Shown in pieces: positions 53,642-60,426 of a stretch of 64,000 nt of DNA. The notes beneath the pieces were generated by a model. It made no database searches. It had not been told where the DNA came from and was given only the letters and a program-made list of their open reading frames with translations. The stretch spans positions 1-64,000 of the forward strand of contig NZ_JBKEBF010000032.1 of the NCBI RefSeq assembly GCF_047973035.1. Reading direction: 5' to 3'. Position numbers and translations under genes: made by a program. Every line of letters starts with the position of its first letter. Position 1 is the stretch's first letter. The DNA is from Oleidesulfovibrio sp047973035. Lineage in GTDB: Bacteria > Desulfobacterota > Desulfovibrionia > Desulfovibrionales > Desulfovibrionaceae.

Positions 53642-53644
53642 TTT

Positions 53645-54193
53645 TTACCTCACACCACTTGTTAGGGCCTTGACGACCGAGGCGTCCGGCCTGGGAATGG
53701 ACACCGCCTCGATAAGATTTTTGCCCAAAGCTGTTTTTGCGGCCTCTATGGCTTCTTCAACCGAGGCCACATCACCGCTGATCACAAAATATGATTTGCC
53801 GTTGATGCCCTGCCCCGTCACAAGACGAAGCAGACTGACGGCCGACCGTTTCACCGCACTATCCGCAGCGGCAACACCCGCTGATACAGTACGGCATTCG
53901 ATAAGGCCGAGTGCATCAATGTATTCCGGCTTCACGCTCTTTTTGAGCACAGCCAGAACCTGAGCGGAAATTCCTGAAATCACATAGCTGCCCATCAGGC
54001 TGACACCGGACTGACGGGCGTGGTTCACAGCCGTTTCCACGGCCTGCCTGTCGCCGCCCACATAAATCGTATAGCGGCCGGAACAGACAGTGGTGGCACG
54101 CACAAGCTCAACCTGCGCAACCTTGACCATCTCATCCGCCAGTTTTGCACCACGGGCAATGCTTTTGCTTTCCACGATTCCGAGCGTATCCAC
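53645..54193 (-). CDS. PduT-like tandem-BMC trimer, copy B
   Basis: The 182-aa protein has two BMC domains (DTLGIVESKSIARGAKLADE and IDALGLIECRTVSAGVAAAD). A Cys in RATTVCSGRYTIYVGGD aligns with the cluster-binding Cys of PduT, as in copy A, although Pro after Cys is Ser here. The start is uncertain: TTG at 54199 is close to GGAG, while GTG at 54193 gives better spacing and a family-like N-terminus (MDTLGIVES). The second domain ends with an unusual KALTSGVR. Confidence 0.87.
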   Translation of the reverse strand: MDTLGIVESKSIARGAKLADEMVKVAQVELVRATTVCSGRYTIYVGGDRQAVETAVNHARQSGVSLMGSYVISGISAQVLAVLKKSVKPEYIDALGLIECRTVSAGVAAADSAVKRSAVSLLRLVTGQGINGKSYFVISGDVASVEEAIEAAKTALGKNLIEAVSIPRPDASVVKALTSGVR

Positions 54194-54221
54194 GACCAAT
54201 ATCTCCGCGTCTGCTGACGGG

Positions 54222-54497
54222 TTAGCCTTCCGGCCTGATTTTTACTTCGTCGATGATGCCCACAATGGCCGCATCAACAGGCGACAAAGGATTATCAAGC
54301 GCCTTGCGGGCAGAGCTGCCGGTAACTATGAGCACTTTTTCATCAGTACCTGCGCCCACACAGTCCACCGCCACAAATGTTTCCAGACTCTGATTGGTCT
54401 GCGCATCAAGACGCTGAACAACCATCAACTTCAAGCCGTTGAGGGCACTTTCTTTACGAGTGGCCCACACGTTGCCGATCACCTTACCGATAATCAT
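54222..54497 (-). CDS. eutN: EutN/CcmL-type vertex pentamer
   Basis: This 91-aa protein, MIIGKVIGNVWATRKESALN with LKLMVVQRLD, VAVDCVGAGTDEKVLIVTGS and SPVDAAIVGIIDEVKI, is a BMC-vertex protein. Pentamers of it cap the twelve vertices of the shell. It is the only vertex gene in the visible operon. Length matches the family. Confidence 0.95.
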   Translation of the reverse strand: MIIGKVIGNVWATRKESALNGLKLMVVQRLDAQTNQSLETFVAVDCVGAGTDEKVLIVTGSSARKALDNPLSPVDAAIVGIIDEVKIRPEG

Positions 54498-54509
54498 ATG
54501 CTTTCCGCC

Positions 54510-55103
54510 CTATAACTGCTTAAGAATGTTGACGTTGTTATTCTTTGCCGTTTCCGCCGCCAGCGGGGTGACCACTGCGCCGCGCTTTACCTCCAGATTC
54601 CGCGCTCCGGCTTCTGCTGCCTGAGCAACCACGGTTTCTGTCACCAGATTCTGCCAGTAGCGCACGGTTTCCGGCTTCTTGTGCATAAACGGTTTCAGGC
54701 CGTACCCTGCCAGCGTTTTTTCATAGCCTTCGTACAGGCTGTACAGCGGTCCGGGTGCAGTTTCGCTGTACACCTTGTATTCAAACTCCAGCGCTTCTAC
54801 CTGCACTCCTGCAAGGAGCAGCCGGAGGGCTTCCTTCAGCGCGGGAGCATCGGCTCTGCCCGCTGCAAGGTCTGCCATTTCGGAGCAAGTCACATACGGC
54901 AGGATGTAGCGCGAAGGCTTGCGTCCTGCGGTGTCTTCTCCGCAAAAAACAATGTCAGCTTCTTCGCCAAGGTACCCCTTTACCATTTCGGCCAGATGCG
55001 CATCACGGTTTTCCAGCACCATGACGCAGGCCCTTTCAGCAGACCCATGGAGTTGCTTGATGACTTCACGGGCAATGGCCCCTACCAGTTCATTGACATC
55101 CAT
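54510..55103 (-). CDS. Eut/BMC-associated protein of unknown function
   Basis: A 197-aa protein found in many ethanolamine- and glycyl-radical-type compartments and usually listed only as an ethanolamine utilisation protein. The N-terminal helix MDVNELVGAIAREVIKQL looks like an encapsulation peptide. The middle has CGEDTAGRKPSRYILPYVTC. The C-terminus (RGAVVTPLAAETAKNNNVNI) repeats the strand-helix module also seen in EutT-like proteins. No catalytic motif is evident. It lies 9 bp after eutJ. Confidence 0.7.
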   Translation of the reverse strand: MDVNELVGAIAREVIKQLHGSAERACVMVLENRDAHLAEMVKGYLGEEADIVFCGEDTAGRKPSRYILPYVTCSEMADLAAGRADAPALKEALRLLLAGVQVEALEFEYKVYSETAPGPLYSLYEGYEKTLAGYGLKPFMHKKPETVRYWQNLVTETVVAQAAEAGARNLEVKRGAVVTPLAAETAKNNNVNILKQL

Positions 55104-55112
55104 GGGTGGCTC

Positions 55113-55949
55113 CTAAGCGTCCGCCTGCGGGGCAATGCAGTTAAGGGCGATGCCCAGCGGCGTAACCAGAAAAGGATTCGCAGGCTTGTACACAGGCTTG
55201 CCGGTTTCCTTTTCCATCACTTTTTCAAAATCCTTCAGGCAGCAGGTGCCGCCAACAAGGTAAATTCCCGAAATATCGCGGCCCTCAATGTGCTTGTTCA
55301 CAATAGAGGCCATTTTCTGAATCACAGGACGCACAACAGGCAGAATCTCGGCCTGACGTTCCTGGTCTTTTTTCAGGTCTTCCGCCTCTACAAAGCTGAT
55401 GCCGTAGCTTCCGGCCAGAACAAGCGACACATGGGTGCCGCCGGTGGCTTCGTCCGCCAGATACGTCACTTCGCCGTCTTCCAGAACGGAAAGACCCGTA
55501 GTGCCGCCGCCGATGTCCACAATGACGCCGTTCTGCACGTCGAGCACAGCATTGGCGGCAGTGGGTTCGTCCAGAATGGCGGTAACTTCCAGCCCTGCAC
55601 CTTCCACAACATGGCGATGCGTGTTGCTGTCTTTGTGGCCTGTTCCCGGAGGCATGGCGATGGCAGCATGAGTAAGCGTGCGGCCAAGGCGTCCTTCAAG
55701 TTGCTGAACCAGCTTGCGGACAATGTGGCATGCGCCCACATAGTCCACCACCAGTCCGTCCTTGATGGCCTGCGCAAACTCCATGGCGCACGCCACGGGC
55801 TCTTTCTGCGCATTCAGCACCACGATAACGATGTACGCGGTGCCAAGGTCCACCCCGACGAACAACTGTTCGCCGGGGCTAACCTCAATGGTATTCTCAA
55901 CGCAGCTTTCAAGCGCGCTGATCTGCTGATCAATTCTTGCAAAGTCCAT
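55113..55949 (-). CDS. eutJ: EutJ-like chaperone (actin/Hsp70 fold)
   Basis: A 278-aa ASKHA-fold protein with the phosphate-1 motif FVGVDLGTAYIVIVVL (about 30-45), AAIAMPPGTG and VDIGGGTTGLSVLEDGEV (about 142-159), and the adenosine-motif-like GIYLVGGTCCLKDFEKVM. EutJ is proposed to be a chaperone for compartment enzymes. It overlaps the end of pduL by 20 bp, so it is translationally coupled. Confidence 0.92.
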   Translation of the reverse strand: MDFARIDQQISALESCVENTIEVSPGEQLFVGVDLGTAYIVIVVLNAQKEPVACAMEFAQAIKDGLVVDYVGACHIVRKLVQQLEGRLGRTLTHAAIAMPPGTGHKDSNTHRHVVEGAGLEVTAILDEPTAANAVLDVQNGVIVDIGGGTTGLSVLEDGEVTYLADEATGGTHVSLVLAGSYGISFVEAEDLKKDQERQAEILPVVRPVIQKMASIVNKHIEGRDISGIYLVGGTCCLKDFEKVMEKETGKPVYKPANPFLVTPLGIALNCIAPQADA

Positions 55950-56634
55950 GAGCGGCTCCGCACTTTTTGCCTACGAGTTTGCCGGATACAGCCTTGCTCC
56001 AGCCGGCGCTGTTGCCTTCGTCGGCGTCGATGTGCATTGCCAGCTTGAAATTTTCGTTAACGCGGACCAGCACATCTTCCAGAATCAGAGGACGGTCGCC
56101 CTCAAGACGGACGCACACAAGGTCGTTGTCTGCCACACCGAAGCGCTTTGCATCTTCGGTGGACATGTGGATGTGGCGGGAAGCCACAATCAGACCTTCT
56201 TCAAGACCCACGATGCCGTTCTGCGAAGCCAGAATGATACCGGCGGAACCGTTGATGTCGCCGGACTGGCGCACAGGAGCATCTGCACCGAGAATACGTG
56301 CATCGGTCTTGGAAACTTCAACCTGAGAGCTGCCGCGGGAAGGACCAAGAACGGCTACGTTATCAATCACACCCTTGGGCCCGATAAGACGGACGCGCTC
56401 TTTGCACAGGAACTGACCGGGCTGTGACAGTTCGCGCACGGGAGTAAGAGGCGCACCGAACAGGGCGATGGCGTCTGCTTCGCTGAGATGTGCGTGACGT
56501 GCCGAAAGCTCGACGGGAATGGAATCTTCAGTGTTCACATCCGTCGTGGCGGAAGTGACAGACTGGTTGCCCAGCTGCTGCACTACGCCGCGGATTACCC
56601 CTTCAAGGACTTCCTGCAAGGCTTTCTCGTTCAT
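55930..56634 (-). CDS. pduL: PduL-type phosphotransacylase
   Basis: This 234-aa enzyme converts acetyl-CoA and phosphate to acetyl phosphate inside the compartment. An N-terminal encapsulation helix (KALQEVLEGVIRGVVQQL, about 4-21) is followed by two beta-barrel halves with the zinc-binding motifs LSARHAHLS (about 45) and VASRHIHMSTEDA (about 153), and HIDADEGN near the end. The ATG at 56634 with GCGGAG is chosen over an upstream start without an RBS. It recycles CoA and links choline breakdown to ATP via acetate kinase. Confidence 0.93.
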   Translation of the reverse strand: MNEKALQEVLEGVIRGVVQQLGNQSVTSATTDVNTEDSIPVELSARHAHLSEADAIALFGAPLTPVRELSQPGQFLCKERVRLIGPKGVIDNVAVLGPSRGSSQVEVSKTDARILGADAPVRQSGDINGSAGIILASQNGIVGLEEGLIVASRHIHMSTEDAKRFGVADNDLVCVRLEGDRPLILEDVLVRVNENFKLAMHIDADEGNSAGWSKAVSGKLVGKKCGAAHGLCKN

Positions 56635-56917
56635 GATTGCTCCGCTTACAAATATCGACCGGCTCTGCCTGCGTTGTTGCATCTGCTTATGTCCGGTGCT
56701 TGCTGTTTATGGCCGTTTAAAATTTTCGTATCGGCGGGCTGCGTACGGCCTTAGTCTGCGCATGCTGCCGGTATTGTGCCTTTATGCGCTCCACTCTCAC
56801 CGGAACGCTTCGGGCGGTTAGGGGAGGAGGGGAAAGGCGTTCCCCCTCCTCCGCTTTTACAGGTCATACGGTTGCTGACGGGCCAAGAACCGGCAGGCCG
56901 TACTTCCTGCAGAAGAA
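56635..56917 (-). other. Spacer with hairpin behind BMC-H gene 2
   Basis: 283 bp without a gene, between BMC-H (56918) and pduL. It contains a strong near-perfect hairpin (56823-56834 with 56840-56852) about 65 bp past the BMC-H stop codon and no minus-strand T-run. It may protect the 3' end of a processed shell-protein mRNA. Confidence 0.5.
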
Positions 56918-57202
56918 TTAACCTTCTGCTTTAGGAAGGATCAGTTCCACTTCGCCGTGGGGGCGGGGAATCACGTGTACGCTGACCAGTTCGCCAACGT
57001 TGTTGGCAGCAGCGGCACCGGCGTCGGTAGCAGCCTTAACAGCACCTACGTCGCCGCGAACCATAACGGTAACCAGGCCTGCGCCTACCTGAGAGCGGCC
57101 GATCAGGGTTACGTTTGCAGCTTTTACCATTGCGTCGGCAGCTTCGATTGCGCCAACCAGACCACGGGTTTCGATCATTCCGAGTGCGTTGGAAGAGGAC
57201 AT
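56918..57202 (-). CDS. BMC-H hexameric shell protein 2
   Basis: A 94-aa single BMC domain, MSSSNALGMIETRGLVGAIE with VRGDVGAVKAATDAGAAAAN and the C-terminus HGEVELILPKAEG. It is nearly identical to the BMC-H at 52953-53234 and probably mixes with it in the facets. AAGGAG lies upstream of the ATG at 57202. It is followed by a long hairpin-bearing spacer, like its paralogue. Confidence 0.95.
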   Translation of the reverse strand: MSSSNALGMIETRGLVGAIEAADAMVKAANVTLIGRSQVGAGLVTVMVRGDVGAVKAATDAGAAAANNVGELVSVHVIPRPHGEVELILPKAEG

Positions 57203-57268
57203 ATTATTCTCCTTAAATTCAAAGTTGATATATATGTTAAAACCGTGTCGGGCTTAGAGCCTCACGGA

Positions 57269-58732
57269 TTAGGCCATTTTCTTCAGCTGTTCCACAATGA
57301 GCTGGGTGATGGCTGCAACGTCGATGGACGAAGAGGCATCATGCCCGCCGGGTGCGCACGCTGCGGACTGAGCAGCAGGCTGGCAGCAGGTGTTACCCAG
57401 ATCGTACGCTACGCGGCGTACGTTCATCAGGTTAAGCGGAGTCACGTTGTCAGAGGTGGAGCTGCCGCCAACGGTACCGCAACCAAGGGTGAACGAGGGG
57501 AACAGCGAAGTGGAAATACCCACGGCGCCCTGAGTGGACGGGGTGTTTACCAGTATACGGGAAACGGGCTTTCTCAAACCGAACTCGCGGATGACTTCTT
57601 CATTCTGCGAGTGAATAGCCAGAGAGTGACCGATACCGCCGTTTTCCAGCAGCTTGTGGCACATTTCGCAGGCTTCCTTCCAATCTTCCACCACGTAGAA
57701 GCCAAGCAGAGCAGTCAGCTTTTCCTTGGAGAAGGGGAACTTGTGGCCTACGCCAGGCTCATCGGAGATAAGCAGACGGGTTCCAGCAGGAACTTCGATG
57801 CCTGCAAGCTGCGCAATGTACTGGGCATCGCGGCCTACAATGGCGGGGTTCATGGAACCGTTGCCGCGTTCCATGACGAGCTTTACCTTTTCCAGCTTTT
57901 CGCCTTCAAGGAAGTAGCCGCCATGAGCAATCAGGCTGGCGCGTACTTTGTCTGCAATGGCAGACTCGGTAACAATGGCCTGCTCGGATGCGCAGATGGT
58001 GCCGTTGTCAAAGGTCTTGCTGGCAAAAATCTTGGTTACGGCATCTTCGATATTCGCGGTACGCTCGATGTACGCGGGCACGTTACCTGCGCCTACGCCC
58101 AGAGCAGGAGTACCGGAGCTGTAAGCAGCCTTGACCATACCGGGGCCGCCGGTGGCCAGAATCAGGTCAGCCTGACGCATCAGCTCGCCGCTGCCTTCGA
58201 TGGTGGGCACGCTCATTACGCTGACCAGATCTTCGGATACGCCGCACTGTGCCAGTGCACCGCGGATGATTTCCACGGTTCTGGCGATGCACTTTTTAGC
58301 GCTGGGGTGCGGGGTGAACACGATAGCGTTACCCGATTTCAGCGAAATCATGGACTTATAGATGGTCGTAGACGTGGGGTTGGTAGAGGGAACAATCCCT
58401 GCAATAACACCCATGGGTACGGCAATCTCGACAAGCTTCTGAGTCTTGTCTTCGCACAGCACGCCGATGGTTTTCATATCCTTGATGGCTTCGTGCAGTT
58501 TGACACTGGCAAGCAGGTTCTTCTGCTTTTTGTCCTGCACACGACCAAAGCCGGTTTCTTCCACTGCCAAAGCAGCAAGCGGCTCTGCCTGAGCGGCGGT
58601 TGCGTCGGCAATTGCCTTGATGATGGCGTCGACGCGTTCCTGTCCAAGCTGGGCAAAGTCAGGCTGGGCGGCTCTTGCGGCACGTACCAGCGCACGGGCT
58701 TCCTGAATGGACAATAAATCCTTATCTACCAT
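57269..58732 (-). CDS. CoA-acylating aldehyde dehydrogenase with encapsulation peptide
   Basis: A 487-aa EutE/PduP-type enzyme oxidising acetaldehyde to acetyl-CoA. Seen are GVIAGIVPSTNPTSTTIYKS (about 111), ATGGPGMVKAAYSSGTPALG, and the catalytic Cys in KTFDNGTICASEQA (about 240). The C-terminus has a Cys/Ala-rich linker ending in an amphipathic helix (DVAAITQLIVEQLKKMA), a typical compartment-targeting peptide. N-terminal residues 1-20 are also helical. It follows the BMC-Rho_N gene by 4 bp. Confidence 0.94.
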   Translation of the reverse strand: MVDKDLLSIQEARALVRAARAAQPDFAQLGQERVDAIIKAIADATAAQAEPLAALAVEETGFGRVQDKKQKNLLASVKLHEAIKDMKTIGVLCEDKTQKLVEIAVPMGVIAGIVPSTNPTSTTIYKSMISLKSGNAIVFTPHPSAKKCIARTVEIIRGALAQCGVSEDLVSVMSVPTIEGSGELMRQADLILATGGPGMVKAAYSSGTPALGVGAGNVPAYIERTANIEDAVTKIFASKTFDNGTICASEQAIVTESAIADKVRASLIAHGGYFLEGEKLEKVKLVMERGNGSMNPAIVGRDAQYIAQLAGIEVPAGTRLLISDEPGVGHKFPFSKEKLTALLGFYVVEDWKEACEMCHKLLENGGIGHSLAIHSQNEEVIREFGLRKPVSRILVNTPSTQGAVGISTSLFPSFTLGCGTVGGSSTSDNVTPLNLMNVRRVAYDLGNTCCQPAAQSAACAPGGHDASSSIDVAAITQLIVEQLKKMA

Positions 58733-58736
58733 TGGA

Positions 58737-59384
58737 CTACTCCTCTATCTGCCTGTATGAATTGATGATCGCTTCAATCAGATCTTTCTTGTTCGCAGAC
58801 TTGACTGCCTCGCGGGCAATGGAAAGACCGCTGATGCCGCGTGCTATCTGACGCAGCTTGTTGACATTCATCTTTTTCAGTTGAGAAATTTCGTACCGTA
58901 CCTGCTCCGTCTTTACGGGCTTATCAGCCTTCTGCTCAGACATCGCTTCAGGTGCAGCGCCTACAGATTCAACCTGTTCCGCCTCGACCTGCTCTGCAGG
59001 TTCTTCAGCTACGGGCTTTACTGTTTCAGGCCGGACTTCAGGTTCGGGTTCCTGTACAGGGGCTTCCTGTGATGCGGTACCCTGCTGCACGGCTTCTTCA
59101 GCCTGCTTGGGCTTCAGCGTAACCACGCAGTCCAGACCGCTGTCAGGACGCGCGATGACGTGCTCCGAAACCAGCGTGGCTTCGCTGATACGGCGGATGG
59201 CGGCAACACCGGCGTCCACTGCTGCCCGCACTGCGGAAACTTCGCCCGCAACGGTGATGGTAACCAGCCCCCCGCTGGCGAGGTGTTTTTCCAAAAGGTG
59301 CACATCTGCAGCCTTGAGCATGGCGTCAGCACCCTCAATGGCTGTCAGAAGCCCTTTTGTTTCAATCATTCCAAGTGCCGTCAT
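58737..59384 (-). CDS. BMC-H shell protein with C-terminal Rho_N-like domain
   Basis: A 215-aa protein with a BMC domain (residues 1 to about 90; MTALGMIETKGLLTAIEGAD, AGVAAIRRISEATLVSEHVI), a Pro/Glu/Val-rich disordered linker (about 95-160) and a helical C-terminus resembling the Rho N-terminal SAP-like domain (KKMNVNKLRQIARGISGLSI, about 168-187, followed by AREAVKSANKKDLIEAIINSY). The Rho_N fold binds nucleic acid in other proteins. Here it could bind RNA or DNA, or tether cargo or the shell to another structure. The arrangement resembles extended shell proteins such as PduK, but with a different tail. Confidence 0.85.
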   Translation of the reverse strand: MTALGMIETKGLLTAIEGADAMLKAADVHLLEKHLASGGLVTITVAGEVSAVRAAVDAGVAAIRRISEATLVSEHVIARPDSGLDCVVTLKPKQAEEAVQQGTASQEAPVQEPEPEVRPETVKPVAEEPAEQVEAEQVESVGAAPEAMSEQKADKPVKTEQVRYEISQLKKMNVNKLRQIARGISGLSIAREAVKSANKKDLIEAIINSYRQIEE

Positions 59385-59431
59385 AAGCGTGATTCTCCTC
59401 GTTCACAGCGGATGCGAACCGTCTGTTTCCA

Positions 59432-60364
59432 TCAATGGCGGATCACCGAAACCGGAAAGTCATATTTGCTGATGCATGCCTCGATACGTGCAAGGTCTGC
59501 ATCGCTCAGCGCAGGGTCGCCCTCAATGGGATATTCCCAGCGCAGCTGGCTGTACTTGCCCACGCCCATCTTGTGATAGGGCAAGAGATCAATGCCTTTG
59601 AAATTTTTGTAATCCTGATATGGTTTCAGGAAATCAATCATCAGGCGCAGCTCTTCTTCGCTGTCGTTTGCACCTTTAAGCAGAGGCACACGGATTTTCA
59701 CATTGTGCTTGTTTTCCAGCAGCCATGTGAGGTTGCTGAGAATCAGCTCGTTGCGCACTCCGGTAAGCTCGTAGTGCCTGTCGGAATCCATGTGCTTGAT
59801 GTCGTACAGAAACAGGTCCGTATACTGCGCTGCCTGCTGATACGCTTCAGCCTTGGCGTAGCCACAGGTTTCCATGGCGGTGTGGATGCCGTGCTGTTTA
59901 CAGGCCATCAGCAGGTTGACGGCAGCTTCGGGCTGCATCATCACTTCGCCGCCGCCCAGCGTTACGCCGCCGCCGGAAGTTTCGTAAAAAGGTCTGTCCT
60001 CTTCGATGATATCAAGAAGCTCGGAGATGGACTTTTGCTCGCCAACAACAGCCAGAGCAGAAGAAGGACAGACCTCTTCACATTTACGACAACCGATGCA
60101 TTCCGCCCCTTCCACAAACCCGTGGAGCAGCTTTGATTCGGAGATGCGATGCACGCCTGCAGGACAGACGGGCACGCAGGCACCGCAATGAATGCAAGAG
60201 TCTTTTTTATACAGTACCTGATACTGTCTAAGCTGCCCTTCGGGATTTGAGCACCACTTGCAGCGCAAGGGACACCCCTTGAAGAACACCAGAGTACGCA
60301 CTCCAGGACCATCATACATATTGTATTTCTGTATGTTGAAAATACGTGCTTTTCTTTCAATCAC
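59432..60364 (-). CDS. cutD: Choline TMA-lyase activating enzyme (radical SAM)
   Basis: A 310-aa glycyl-radical activating enzyme. The radical-SAM motif is CPLRCKWC (CX3CX2C, about 31-38), preceded by the family segment YNMYDGPGVRTLVFFKGC. Two ferredoxin clusters follow (CIHCGACVPVCPAG, about 58 and CIGCRKCEEVCPSS, about 88), then GGGVTLGGGEVMMQ. It generates the glycyl radical on CutC with SAM. The start is GTG at 60364 with a weak RBS. It lies 62 bp downstream of cutC. Confidence 0.95.
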   Translation of the reverse strand: MIERKARIFNIQKYNMYDGPGVRTLVFFKGCPLRCKWCSNPEGQLRQYQVLYKKDSCIHCGACVPVCPAGVHRISESKLLHGFVEGAECIGCRKCEEVCPSSALAVVGEQKSISELLDIIEEDRPFYETSGGGVTLGGGEVMMQPEAAVNLLMACKQHGIHTAMETCGYAKAEAYQQAAQYTDLFLYDIKHMDSDRHYELTGVRNELILSNLTWLLENKHNVKIRVPLLKGANDSEEELRLMIDFLKPYQDYKNFKGIDLLPYHKMGVGKYSQLRWEYPIEGDPALSDADLARIEACISKYDFPVSVIRH

Positions 60365-60426
60365 TGTGTCGACTCTGCTGTTTAACGGTTCTCAAATCCC
60401 GAGGGCATTACCATGGATCAGTTTAA

